Source of the DNA: Laburnicola sp. R22_1
Taxonomy: Eukaryota; Ascomycota; Dothideomycetes; Pleosporales; Didymosphaeriaceae
Direction: 5' to 3'
DNA length: 64,000 nt
Assembly (NCBI GenBank): GCA_014281115.1
Contig: JACONQ010000003.1
Location: 3,224,001-3,288,000, forward strand
The position numbers and the translations under genes are program-made. This document shows, piece after piece, positions 43,664-54,396 of the stretch (its first letter is position 1; the number at the start of each line of letters is the position of its first letter). The notes under the pieces are model-generated. The model saw nothing but the letters and a program-made list of their open reading frames with translations. It ran no database searches and was not told where the DNA came from.

Positions 43664-44164
43664 TCATACGTTTTGACCGGACGGCCCGACGGACTTGGGT
43701 CTGGATGGGTTCGACAGACTTGGGCCTGGCGTTGGAGAGGTTGCACCGGGGCAGCTGGTATCCCTGTGTTCCTGCAGCGGTGAAAGGTCGAGAAATGTAG
43801 TCGATCCGGGGCTGTTCGAGGTAGGAGGGGTAAGCGGCGGAATTTTGAGGCGTAGGCGGGGTGTCTGGCGTGGATTGAGCGCGATATATGAAGGAGACTG
43901 GGTCTTCTCATTTGTTGGACAGGCTGACGGTTCCTCGCCGGTGCAAGGATCCACGCCTGCCACCCTAGCTAGCCATTCAATCACATCTGGGAGGGAATAT
44001 AAAAGGACCTGAGCCTGCTTTTGAGTGTCGACTTCTGATGGATCCAAAAGCTTAAGGCCGGTGTTTAGCCATACTTTGGCATCATGAATGCGTGAGGAGA
44101 TATCGGGAGAGACCGGGGTTGTGAGGTGTGACAGGGAAGTGGAGCATGTGCCATGGACAGCCAT
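43664..44164 (-). CDS. Hypothetical protein, 166 residues
   Basis: The N-terminal 75 residues look globular (SRIHDAKVWLNTGLKLL, VLLYSLPDVIEWLARVAG) and the rest is Pro/Ser/Thr-rich and disordered. It lies between the copies of the 148-bp inverted duplication. No family recognised; extra exons upstream are possible. Confidence 0.4.
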   Translation of the reverse strand: MAVHGTCSTSLSHLTTPVSPDISSRIHDAKVWLNTGLKLLDPSEVDTQKQAQVLLYSLPDVIEWLARVAGVDPCTGEEPSACPTNEKTQSPSYIALNPRQTPRLRLKIPPLTPPTSNSPGSTTFLDLSPLQEHRDTSCPGATSPTPGPSLSNPSRPKSVGPSGQNV

Positions 44165-44658
44165 GATGGTGGTAGATGAACGAGGAATTGAGGGGCTGGT
44201 CTATGAAGAGGTCATTCCATTCTATATGTGCACTCAATGCGCACAGCAACAGGGGGTCAGTGCAGGCCGACAGCACTGACCACCAACATGCATAGGCGGT
44301 TAAAATTCGGTGTGACACCCAGATATCTGTGCATAAGGCTGCTTGCAGCGTGGCGGTCTTAGGTCGCACGGAAAAGGAACAATCCACGAGGCCGAAGTGC
44401 ACCTGCCTTGGATGCAAACACTGGCCGAAGCCGTATTCGTTTGATGCTTCGGTGGCTTCTCGTCCTTCCTCCTTCACTGATTGCCTTCTCACATAATCTC
44501 CGACTGCACTCTGCGTCCTGAGCGCATGACTGTCCTGGATGAGTGGGCTGGGTGGCTCATGAGATTAGCCATGCCTGTTGGAGGTTCTCTTCCTAGGTGT
44601 CGAGTCTCTGGGACTCTGTTGAGTGCAGTTGTATGGAGAATCTTGAGGGCGACTTCCG

Positions 44659-44806
44659 TAGGAGTCTGCGACACCCTCACTTTTCTGCGCGCTGATCTTA
44701 CCATTTCATCACACCTCATCATGCAAACTGGTAGGGGTGTATCCTTGTCACTAAAGCACACGCCCAAACCGGCCGGGCGGACGACCCGTCTTCCCAGGTC
44801 TAGATC
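44659..44806 (-). repeat. 148-bp inverted duplication, copy 2
   Basis: Reverse-complement partner of 42177-42324. It lies within a longer minus-strand open frame (44489-44959) whose translation through the repeat includes GRRVVRPAGLGV and MMRCDEMVRSARRKV. The same residues appear in copy 1, so the duplicated piece may derive from a coding exon. Confidence 0.95.
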
Positions 44807-45040
44807 ACACTCCCCAGGGATGATCAGCATGGAGAGGCGAGGCTGGTTCTTCGCAAGGCGGAGTGAGGAAGTTAGCGACGACCTCAATAGCTTGGCTGTC
44901 ATCGCCCAGCCAACGAAGGCCGCTAGGGCGTCCGCCTTGGGCGCACGAACACGGTTCATTTTCTCTAGTTGTCTTATGTCATCGGCATCAACTCATACAA
45001 TGAACCATAGAAGGTCAACTTTGACTAGAACCAACCGACA

Positions 45041-45253
45041 TCATACCCTTTCATCCCTGGATCTTTCGAACCGGCGCCTGCTCGCTTTGCATAGACAGAT
45101 GGAAAGCAGCACAATACTCATCAAAATTACAAGGAGATAGACCATTCCAGCGATCCAAGTAAACAGCTTGAAAGAGTATCCAAGGGAGTAGCCAAACATG
45201 TAATTCCACCCCATCTTCAAGATCACCAACGTCGACAGCAGCGCCACCAACAC
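45041..45253 (-). CDS. Small membrane protein candidate
   Basis: 70 residues with two hydrophobic helices (MLVALLSTLVILKMG and an Ile/Leu/Val-rich stretch near 33-55) and a strongly basic, Arg-rich tail. It is probably the last exon of a gene transcribed away from the one at 45899. Family unknown. Confidence 0.4.
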   Translation of the reverse strand: MLVALLSTLVILKMGWNYMFGYSLGYSFKLFTWIAGMVYLLVILMSIVLLSICLCKASRRRFERSRDERV

Positions 45254-45898
45254 AATACTCTTATAGAGATATTTTCCTTTAGGCCAAATGATCGTTACTA
45301 GTCATAGATTAGCAGTGAGATCTGATCACCCAAGAGAGGTACCAACCGCGTATGCACACCGGAAGGCGTGTGAAGAAGGTGAGCGGAGCAGTGCGAACGT
45401 ACTTTATATATATTTTTTGGTGCAATCGCCAGCGGGACCTACTTTCCGTGCAAAGCAAAGCCGCCACGCCACGAAGCAATCGCCGATCTCGACAAACAGT
45501 GTTGTTGGCACATGCAAGTCGGCTAGGATTAGAGGCGGCCTGGCTGATGCTGAGTTCGTTGGGTTTAAAGGATGCAGGCGGAGGAGATGATGGAGGCTGA
45601 TAAAGACGTGCAGGAAGGCAACAGGAAGGCAACAGAAAGACGAAAGGCGGGAGGCGGTGAACTGAAGGACGACGCAGCCTTGTGAGGACGTGGATGATAT
45701 ATCATGGTCCGCTCAGCGAGGTTAGCATAGCACCTTGCTTTTTGAGACGGCTTCACGTCCAGAGTGGACGAATCCCGGCAGAGGTTGCCCGGTGGCGTTC
45801 CTCGCAAACGGTCAAAGCAACGCTACCCGCTATTAATGAGGGTATCTATCGTATTCTGTCAGCTCCGGCATATAGGGAAGGACATTGTCTGTTGGGGT

Positions 45899-46195
45899 AT
45901 GGTTGACCCGAACGAAGTCATCAAATCCTTGAGAAAACAGGTCAAACACTTAACCGTTGCGCTTGAATTCTACCGAAAGCACCATGTGAATTGCGTCGAA
46001 ACACGCGATCAAAGCGCGACGCCTCAACACGATCAAGTCGAATCGTCTCCACTGAACGCACATCAAGAGGATGGAAGCACTCTGGAGGCTATTCTGTTCC
46101 ATTGCTCAAGTACGAAAGATCGATCTCTGCCTGCTCTCTCCTGCCAGTCCACCCTGCCCAGCCCATCCAAATGTCTAACAAGTACTCTACAGTGA
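45899..46195 (+). CDS. Hypothetical protein, paralogue of the 51721 gene
   Basis: Begins MVDPNEVIKSLRKQVKHL, followed by a YRKHHVNC motif. The gene at 51721 begins MADPDEVGRLKAILRVYEHHHARC, with the same spacing to HHxxC. The rest is Gln/Ser/Thr-rich. The frame ends at TGA in a GTGAGC context, so a splice donor and further exons are likely. Upstream DNA (about 45600-45740) also resembles that upstream of 51721, pointing to a segmental duplication. Confidence 0.45.
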   Translation: MVDPNEVIKSLRKQVKHLTVALEFYRKHHVNCVETRDQSATPQHDQVESSPLNAHQEDGSTLEAILFHCSSTKDRSLPALSCQSTLPSPSKCLTSTLQ

Positions 46196-46717
46196 GCGTT
46201 CATCCATGTGCTTGCCGCGTCACGGTGGTGAGCTTGCCCTTTTGCCCTCGAAGAAACTCTCTGGTGAGCTTGCCTATGCGTTGCTGCGTATTGTCGCTCC
46301 TTTGCCCTCAAAGACCTTCGGTGAACTTGTCCATGTGCTTGTCGCGTCTTTCGCCCTCGAAGAGACTCTCAGTATCCACTATTGCATCGTTTCTCCAGGG
46401 CTGCCTCGAACTGTAACGCCATTTCAGGTGTGTAATCTCTTTCCGGCTCCTTGGACCGCTGGCTGTAAACTGTAAACTGATTAACAAGAATTAACACCGC
46501 TTTGGCACTCTGAACTGACCTGGGAGAGCATTTCCGTTTACCGTTCTGCCCTCCTGAATGAGGTTCGTCTGCCACAGTACGGGTACGGGTGACTATAGTC
46601 TGGTTGGTCCGAGAAGACTGAGTGGGGAAGTTATCCGAGGGGGTTAAAGCACGGTTGTTAGCCTGCGCGGAGGGCCTGTGCGTATGTTAGATTATACATA
46701 CAGAAGGTAAGGTGTAC

Positions 46718-48486
46718 TTACGGCTGTAGCACACGTTTCTCAATCATAAACTTGAATGAGTCACACGCACATGCAAATAGTTGCATGCTCTCTGTATCTG
46801 TATAAACCTGGTCTGTATCTGTATAAACCTGGTCTGTATCTGTATAAACCTGGTCAAAGAGCTGGATAAGTAGCTGTACTCTGGCATACACCTCGTGGTG
46901 TCCATGTTCTACTTTCCGCAAAGCTTGTACTGCTAAAGTCATTACCCATACCGAAGGAAATAGGAATTGGAACATCTTCTCTGAGCATTTCCGATAGACT
47001 TTGCTCTCGAGGTCTTCAAGTGTTGTTTTAGTTAGCTCATCAAGCTCTTGAGAATCTCCGAACGTGCTGCATCTATAATAATTCCTGAGAATAATTTCAA
47101 GAAGACGCAGCTCAACTTCGGAAGGCTCTCGGTGTAGTCGAGTAAGGAAATTGGAGGCTTTGTGACAAGGTATCTGTACAGAACCTTCAAATGAACAGTT
47201 TCGGGCAGCGACGACCCGAGTGGCCACGCGGTTCAATGTAAGAAACCGCGAGTCTTGGAAGTCTATTTTTGCCTCCAGGTATCCAAAAGTCTCCGCAGGT
47301 CAGATAGGTACTTTTGGTGCTCGAGTTGGTGGCGTTGTACGGTGGCGGTAGATTGCGAATTGTGTGTGTGTTGTATGGTGGCGGCAGATGTGGGATAGCG
47401 GTCTCTGCCGGCAGGCGCGTGCGCGTGTTGTATGGTGGCGGCAGATGTCGGTTGCGATGCGGGATGGCGGTCTCTGCTGGCAGGCACATCGACAGAATTG
47501 TGCGCGTGTTGTGTGGCGGCAGATGTCAGTTGCGATCTGGGCTGGCAGTCTCTGCTGGTAGGCGCAATAGTGTTAACAGAATTGTGCGCGTGTTGTATGG
47601 TGGCGGTAGAGGTTGGTTGTGACGTGGGATGGTGGTCTCTGTCGGCAGGCATAATAGTGTCGACAGAATTGTGCGCGCGTTGTACGGTGGCATATGCGGT
47701 AGAGGTCGGTTTCGGCGTGGGATAGTGGTCTCTGTTAGCAGGCGCGATAGTGTTGACAGAATTGTGCGCGCGTTGTATGGTGGCATATGCGGTAGAGGTC
47801 GGTTGCGGCGTGGGATAGTGGTATCTGTTGGTAGGCGCAATAGTAATAGTGTCGACAGAATTGTGCGCGCGTTTCGGTTGCGGCGTGGGATGGTGGGCTG
47901 TGACTCGGTCGACGCTGTTCGTAACGGTGAACCATTTCATAGGGTGCTGCCATGTGGTAGGGGCTGATTCCGGGAAACCACTTATAGCCTTTGCTGTCAG
48001 CCGTTGTGCAAACACGCTTCGCGTTACGTCGGTTGGTGGTTTTAATCGAGTTACCGACTTCTTTATGTTGTGCATGTCCACCAAGTGCCGCCGCATATTG
48101 CCCCAACGTGCAGTGCCTGTTGAGATCTTCCCGCAAGCAGGGTAGAGACATTGTATGCCTTCATACACATCAAGACCGTCAATTGCAGGCCTATCGTCGA
48201 CCATTTTGGGTATATCTTCCCATGACCTCGCAAGTTGTGGTATTGCGTTGATTTTCTGAATAGCCGCTTTTGCATCATTCTTTGTAACTGTAGTTTTATG
48301 ACGGGTGCGAAGATGGGCTTCTGTGGAAGTAGGAAGGAGTACGATGCTGTGTTGGGTGCACAAGATAGCTCGCAAATCAGTGTTGAGTTGTATGTGTTCA
48401 ACACCGAACTCCATTTTGTTAAGGTTATCAGAGAAAAGGAGTGGAGGATAGAACACTTCGAGGAAAAATTTCTTTCTAGCGTTCAT
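46718..48486 (-). CDS. OrsD-like (DUF3505) zinc-finger protein with tandem repeats
   Basis: The frame from 48486 is interrupted at the A-run 47266-47270 by one missing base. Allowing for it, translation continues into the frame ending at 46718, 589 residues in all. The N-terminal half shows the paired C2H2-type fingers of the DUF3505/OrsD family. The first is degenerate (ILCTQHS..EAHLRTRH, with His for the second Cys) and the second is intact (CLYPACGKI..RRHLVDMH). Between about 195 and 380 lie seven or eight degenerate repeats around AHNSVDTI and PTSTAYATIQ. The C-terminal 190 residues are helical and contain three DQVYTDT units. Probably nucleic-acid-binding; OrsD's own role is not established. 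Confidence 0.6.
46793..46855. repeat. Tandem repeat, 3 x 21 bp, in coding sequence
   Basis: Three perfect copies of ctgtatctgtataaacctgg plus t, encoding DQVYTDT three times on the minus strand near the C-terminus of the OrsD-like protein. Being a multiple of three, copy-number changes keep the frame. Confidence 0.95.
47300..47900 (-). repeat. Degenerate coding minisatellite
   Basis: Seven to eight units of about 70-100 bp containing acagaattgtgcgcg and ggtggcggcaga/ggtggcatatgc blocks. They encode the AHNSV...PTSQPTSTA repeats. Unit length and sequence vary, and all changes kept the frame. Confidence 0.85.
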
Positions 48487-48982
48487 GCAAGCGTTAGGGG
48501 TAGACTAGGGCAAGGTAGTTGTGAGGTGGGTGAGGTGGACCGGGTGAGGATGGCGGGCTGCGAGTGAGGAGGGCGGGCGAGGGCGGGTGAGAAAATGAAA
48601 AGGATCGGAGCGGCATAAGCAGGCATGCATGGATAGACAGGCGAGGCAGTGCATAGGCGCTTCTGGAGCAGGTTTTGAAGCGCCACGAAACCGGAAGCGC
48701 GCATCATGTCTCCACATAGGAAATAGAGAGCTTTTTTGTAAACTACCTATCATACGACTCGCGCATTCCATCCCATTGCCTCTATGACTTTCTGGACCGT
48801 TCTCTCGCACCCCTCATAGCGGTCAAAATCATGCGCCGGATTGCTTCCTCCTACGAGTTCTTCGGATGTTCTAATCTGCATACGCCTACATATCGTTCCA
48901 AATCGTCCAGCATAACTCGAACCTTTTCACAGGAAAAGTTCTCATAACGTAGAATTTTTGTTGGAGCTACCATTCACAAGCC

Positions 48983-49867
48983 TTAGTCTTCGTCCTCGTC
49001 CAACACACCCGCTACAATAGTGACAGATCCATCATGGACTTCTCGGGCATTCACACTGAGCTCCTGGAATTGGTCCTTCTCATCCAATACAAGCACATAT
49101 TCCCCATCCTTGTGTTTATATGTTATTAAGAGACCAATCTCTTTAAAGGCCTTTCCGAAGCCGGTATCAACCACTCGTTCAACAGTGACTGTTACAAGCA
49201 AAAGCGAAGCAAGCATGAGCATGCAAATTCTCTCCAGCGGCGCTTTAAGTACCAGCTGGGATTTTGCACACTCGCTTAGCTGGCCCAGCAAAGTCTCCAG
49301 CATGACATTAAGCACTGGCTGTATGCTAGGGGTGCGGTAAAGATGGTTGCTCATAACACGGGCTACATCCACAACGTCGTGGCTTGCCGCGGGGCGGAGT
49401 TCCGACATTGGGAGCGCAGTAAAGATTGCGCGACCGAGGTGGACCATTCCGTTTCCTATGTCTTCAACCTTCCAGCTTTCGTTCCACGCAACCAATTCCG
49501 AGTGAGAAATGCCGGGACGATGGAGCGCCAATCCATGATTGTAGATTGGAGGAAAGCCTATCGGCGTCGGCGGAGGCGGAGGCGGAAACGGTGGAGGAGG
49601 AGTCAACCTAAAGAGTTGGCTTTCTGACATTAAATTGCGAGCTTGAAATTGTAGGCCTACAAGAGCTTGCGGGGCCCAAGGCATCCCATTATCGTTGAGA
49701 GAAGGGACATGATAGATTCGACAGTCCTTGGGGAACCTGAAGTGTGGAGATGTGGTATGCGAGAGACTAGCAAGAATAGAAGTCGCAGAAAGTTTGCAAC
49801 AGATGGATGTAAGAGACTTCAGTAAATTGCTGAGGCCTTTCGATTTAAAATACCATTTGTCGCTCAT
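48983..49867 (-). CDS. Hypothetical protein with proline-rich tract
   Basis: An intact frame of 294 residues. The N-terminus is basic and Ser/Leu-rich, followed by a run of prolines (PPPPFPPPPPP, near 90-100). A globular C-terminal half has an LERICMLMLASLLLVTVTV hydrophobic segment (possible membrane helix near 210-230) and an acidic end (DEDED). No known family. A long uninterrupted frame with mixed composition supports a real gene. Confidence 0.5.
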   Translation of the reverse strand: MSDKWYFKSKGLSNLLKSLTSICCKLSATSILASLSHTTSPHFRFPKDCRIYHVPSLNDNGMPWAPQALVGLQFQARNLMSESQLFRLTPPPPFPPPPPPTPIGFPPIYNHGLALHRPGISHSELVAWNESWKVEDIGNGMVHLGRAIFTALPMSELRPAASHDVVDVARVMSNHLYRTPSIQPVLNVMLETLLGQLSECAKSQLVLKAPLERICMLMLASLLLVTVTVERVVDTGFGKAFKEIGLLITYKHKDGEYVLVLDEKDQFQELSVNAREVHDGSVTIVAGVLDEDED

Positions 49868-50775
49868 TTGCTTAGTAGGCGCTCAGCCCCTGAGCTTGGG
49901 CGTTAATTGATTGATTTCCTGAATGAGGAAGAACCCCAGAGTCTGACATCCTAACCCATGCATGCAGGTGCATTTACAGGTGAGGGGTATCCTACGATCT
50001 TTGATCACTATGAACAGCCCCGGCCTGGCTGGGTCCAGCCACGCATTGTGTTGACCTGTGGCCAAGCCAGACATCCTGGCTCACAAACTTCCCTGGACGC
50101 ATTATGCAGTTAGCCACCAAGCTTTTATGGGGTCCTTCCCGTGTCTTATATGTACTACGGGATCACGGAACGGAGAAAGGAGCTCTGGCTTGCAGTTCCC
50201 GACGCTAGGGTTGGTAAACAAACTGCTGCGTGTCGTCTCTTCGCGTGACCCGATGTTTCCTAGCCTGTTTATCTTTCATGCAGCCACAAATCCACTAAGC
50301 AGTTCCCCCCAGAAAGTGCTGCGGAGTTAACAGCCAGAATGTGTGTCCATATGTCGGAAATGCACCCTCAATCGTAAAGGCGCTCCGGCAGTATACACGG
50401 TGATGGGGTTTGAGATGCTAGGTGCTCAATCTAGGAAAACTGCGAGGTATATTATTATCCGGACCCTGTTGCCACCATTCTAGCGTAAGGAAGCGCATCC
50501 GACCAAGAGACTGGTAATAGATGAGAAGACTATGAAGGGAACAGTCCAATATTACTAGCAAAGACGCGTACTAGAGCCAATATAAACTCCTCCACAGTGC
50601 TTCCTACCAGAAATTGTGCGGGTGAAAAGTGACAAACTATATTCGGACTTGTGCCGGTAGAGATAGGCTTAGTGCATTTTGTTGTGTGTTGTCCTGCGAC
50701 TTCCCCAAGAAGTCTTCGCATGTTAGCTTGCAATGTTCCTTAGGAATAAGATAATACAAACCTCTCTGAATGGAA
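49868..50775. other. Intergenic
   Basis: No frame with recognisable features and no repeats noted. The AT/GC balance is ordinary. Confidence 0.4.
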
Positions 50776-51113
50776 TTATACAGGCGTTCTACGCTTCAAC
50801 TTGATCTGGAAGGGATATCTTCTGATATGTCCATGTTCCGCCGGATACAATCCGGGTGTAGCCCTCCTTGCGACCATCAGCACGATGATAGTACATAATT
50901 CCGTCGTCAACAGCGATCTCTTTGGTGACCAGAATTCCTTTCTAAGTGGGTTAGACTGGCTGCGCATTCGTACAAGGAAACATACTCCTTTATGAGGTTT
51001 ACTGCCCTGCTGGCACTCGCATATAATAAACCCGATCTTTGGAGCTGATGTTTGAGGTTCTGGCGCAACGTCATGCGACCTGGCAACGGGTCCCAGCTGG
51101 ATTGGAACAACAC
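50776..51113 (-). CDS. Hypothetical protein, about 112 residues
   Basis: Frame beginning MRLLARSVVPIQLGPV (an in-frame extension reaches 51393). Contains IGFIICECQQGSKPHKG, a hydrophobic LLTTELCTIIVLMVA helix and a basic C-terminus. Divergent from the gene at 51721. The upstream DNA resembles that beside 45253, so it may be part of the same duplicated segment. Confidence 0.3.
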
Positions 51114-51608
51114 TCCGTGCTAGTAGACGCATTGCAGGGTGTGTATGCAGGCGATAGGAACTTGCAGGAAGGCAGCTGGTGGAGGACGAAAGCGGAACGG
51201 CACGATAAGGCCAAAGAGCAGGCAGAAGGCAACCGATGAAGGAGTAAGGGACGTCTCCAGCCTTGTTAGGGAGGACGTGTATGATATATCGTGGAGGATC
51301 GGCCTCACTCACTCGCTCCCTCCCGGGAAGTGGCCGATTTCCTTGACTGGATCGGTCTTGCAAAAGCGAGCAACTTTTGCTTTTTGAGGGCACGGGTTAC
51401 TTCCAGCCGGCAGCTGTGGCATTAGTTATGCTCCCACTATGGCGATATGAGCCCGCGGATGCTTTCAGCATAGGATCGGCTATGCTTCCGCAGGTTTAGC
51501 GGCGAGAAGGAGGATGTGCGGAAGCTTAATGTCTCGCCAAAGCTTTCCAGGGTATATGGCTGAGGCCCGGGTCATGACGCGCCCTGGAGGGAAAATGGAG
51601 GTAGCGCG

Positions 51609-51658
51609 ACGCTAACCACTTCGGCCAAAACGAAAGTTTTGGCCGAAGTGGTTAGCGT
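51609..51658. repeat. Perfect inverted repeat, 23-bp arms, GAAA loop
   Basis: The left arm acgctaaccacttcggccaa (plus aac) at 51609-51631 and its exact complement at 51636-51658 are separated by gaaa. If transcribed it would fold into a very stable hairpin capped by a GNRA-type tetraloop. It lies 62 bp before the ATG at 51721, probably in the promoter or 5' leader. Confidence 0.95.
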
Positions 51659-51720
51659 ACCCCTTCGATGTCCTGGGTCGTGTTCTTTCCATTGCTCATC
51701 TAACCGGCGTTCATTGGAAT

Positions 51721-53432
51721 ATGGCCGACCCTGACGAGGTCGGTCGATTAAAAGCTATTCTCAGAGTCTACGAACATCATCACGCACGCTGCCATCTAAT
51801 TCCGGTGGAGTCGCGTGAATCAGTCGACCGAGAGCTGCTTGTCCTTAGCGCGACGACTCAGCCTGTCCAGATCGAACCACCCGAGCGGAGCCAGCGTCAG
51901 GAAAGAACTTCTTCCACGCCCGATGGCTTTCAGGTCATTCTGGTCGACCCATCAAGCAGTAGTAAGAGAAAACCGGACTCTTTCGACCGCGGCCCGCCCA
52001 AAAAGAAACCGAAACCACAACCACCAGACTGGGAAGTTGCTGCCAGATCGTTTGTAGCAGAAGCCCCCTCTGCGCAAGAGTGGAATGACAAATTGCAGCA
52101 ATTAGTCGAAACGCCATCTGCATCCATCCACGAGCCAATTAGGCGACTCTTTACACCGACGCCGGAACAAGGAGAATCGATCGTTGACAGAGCAAAGCAG
52201 CATGCTCACCGAGCCGCCTATCTCATCAAGAATGCTTCTCTCTCACTGGCGGCCGCCCGGATGTACTTGCTCTGTGTTCTCTTGTATTTCGCCGTGCTGG
52301 AAAGGCTGCATCTTGTTCCACGGACGGTTATCACTACTATGATGATTGAGATAGTTGGAGAAGGCTCTGACTGGTACATGAAGCGAATTCGGGACGGTGC
52401 AGAATGGATGAACAAGGAATTAATGGGGGAGCTCGTTCGGAACGGTTGGACGTGGCATCAAGCAACGACGTTATGCCTTTTCTGTACGTGCCTTCTTTGA
52501 TTGCATCTAACAATGGAATGCTTACGTTAACGGGAGGCGCACCTCATCGTCCATACCTCTACGCGAAGATCAATCACCCCAAGAGCTTAGCTTACATAGT
52601 CGGCGAATTGTGCAAACCGAAGTACCGGCCACCTAGCGGTGCGTGTTGCGTTGGGTTTACAGTCCCAGATGTTATAGTAGGTTGGGAGCGCACTCACAAG
52701 TAAGAGATGAAGATGCCGGGAATGTTCTGCGCTAAATTTGCTATAGTCTACGTTCAGTTTTGCAATGGCAGGAATCAGACTCCCCTTGGCAGCAAGCATT
52801 CTCAACCCCATTACCTCCCGGACAAGCAAGTGTGCATTTGGGTGATGGGGTGGGCTTGAACACGAAAGCCAACCCGGAAACGGTTGGAGGCGGAGGCTAT
52901 CATCCAGAATACGATGCGACCGGAAGCAGTCAGCAAGCAGAAGCTGCCACCGCAGAACCGCCTCCCACGGAGGATGCTTCGGGAGCCGGAGGTGCGGGTT
53001 GTAGCCCTAGAGGCGGTCGTGCAGGCACAGCGGGAAACCCGAACACGACCCATCTGATTCCAGAGCTCAGCTTCCAAGGCGTCCAGACCGCAGGGCAACA
53101 GGCACCTCCCATCGCAGGCGAGTTCGGGGCAAGCCAGGAAGATCCCGTCAGAGACGACTCCCGGACCACGCAAGCAATAAGCAGCTCATTGGGAGCGAGT
53201 CTCGACTGTCTGTCTCAGGCGTTACCGGAAACGCAACGTTCTACGGCGGGAAGTGGTAGAGGCATAGAAGGTACTTCTAGACGGCAACCGCCATTGCATT
53301 TTCGCTAACATACTGCTACTAGACCACCCGAAGCAGCCAACGCCTAGCTATGAGCTACCCTCCACCTTCGTCGAATGGTCGGAAGATGGACCACCAAGCG
53401 ATTATTTCGCCAGCATGTTCGGCACCCCTTAG
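51721..53432 (+). CDS. Hypothetical multi-exon protein, paralogue of the 45899 gene
   Basis: Exon 1 runs 51721-52483. A 53-bp intron (GTACGT..CTAAC..GGGAG) leads to exon 2 at 52537 (APHRPYLYAKINHPKS). Exon 2 ends near 52640; the acceptor is at 52746 (GCTATAG). Exon 3 is Gly/Ala/Gln-rich and disordered. An intron ending ctaacatactgctactag (53321) leads to a last exon ending FASMFGTP-stop at 53430-53432. The donor of the second intron is ambiguous (GTGCGT or GTGTTG give different phases). The N-terminus MADPDEV...YEHHHARC resembles the 45899 protein. Later parts include a basic KKKPKPQ patch (possibly nuclear) and a helical RMYLLCVLLYFAVLERL segment. Function unknown. The stop overlaps that of the convergent 53429-54163 gene. 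Confidence 0.55.
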
Positions 53433-54163
53433 GCAACGTGTTCCTCTTCCGTCGCTCGGAAAATAAAAACCGGTATCATAAGGAATAGCCGCAGCGGTGG
53501 ACTTGTTCTGTAGCGGACAGCCTCGAAATTTATATAGACGTGATCCGGGATAAACGCCAACTCTTTGGTGATCTCCCTATCCGCGCTGCTCCGAAGCAAA
53601 AGCTTTGTATCCTCCGGCGTGTATGCATTGTACTGAAGGGTTGGAAGGAGTTCTTGGATACGGCGGATGATCTGATTGTATGCCTGCTCGGAAATCGGAA
53701 GCGGTAGAACAATATGGAACTCGTCTTGTCTTGTCTCAAGCATGGCTTCGTTTACCAAAAGAATCCCCGCCGTAGGGTCTCCCTTCTTCGGCTTTCTTAT
53801 CGTTGCTCCTTTAATTCCAGCCACTATCTCTTTCACTTTAGGGGCCTGCAATATGATTAGCAAGTAGTAAGATATACTAATACAGGATGGAGTCTCACAT
53901 ACTGCGATTTTGAGGACCTCATTGAAGAGCTTATCGAATTCTTGCATCCACTTAACCCTGAACACTTCCGCTATCTTGGGCACCATATTTTCCCACGTTA
54001 TGTTAAGAGATGATAAATTTTCTAGATGCAACGCGACCTGGCGAGCAATATCACAGAGCTCTGGAGTGGTATTTAGACTCTCGCACAAGAGTTGTCTTCC
54101 GGGCGGTTGTGCGGTCGTGGAGACGTTAGATTCCATGCTGTTGGCAGGACGAGGGTGTTGCAA
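53429..54163 (-). CDS. Hypothetical protein with one intron
   Basis: Open throughout, but an internal 57-bp stretch starting GTATGTGAG and ending TTGCTAATCATATTGCAG (about 53900-53844) is an evident intron. Its length is a multiple of three, so the frame is open with or without splicing. Spliced, the protein is about 225 residues, mostly helical, with KWMQEFDKLFNEVLKIA and later LPLPISEQAYNQIIRRIQE. There is a basic IRKPKKGD patch. No family recognised. Confidence 0.55.
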   Translation of the reverse strand: MQHPRPANSMESNVSTTAQPPGRQLLCESLNTTPELCDIARQVALHLENLSSLNITWENMVPKIAEVFRVKWMQEFDKLFNEVLKIAVCETPSCISISYYLLIILQAPKVKEIVAGIKGATIRKPKKGDPTAGILLVNEAMLETRQDEFHIVLPLPISEQAYNQIIRRIQELLPTLQYNAYTPEDTKLLLRSSADREITKELAFIPDHVYINFEAVRYRTSPPLRLFLMIPVFIFRATEEEHVA

Positions 54164-54396
54164 GCTGCGATTACGGATCTCATATACAGAAAACGATGAG
54201 AGCTAAGCACGTGGCGAGGGCTGGATGGATTCAAACGCGGTTGCATGTGATTGAGGTGTTAACAAGACAAGCTAGCGTGGAGCACAGGGCACACCACGTG
54301 GCACTAAACGACTCGGAAGAACATTTATCCTTGTGCCCCGTTGCCATCCTCGACACGACCCCCCGACCCCCGTCACAAGAGCCTGGCAGACACTCG

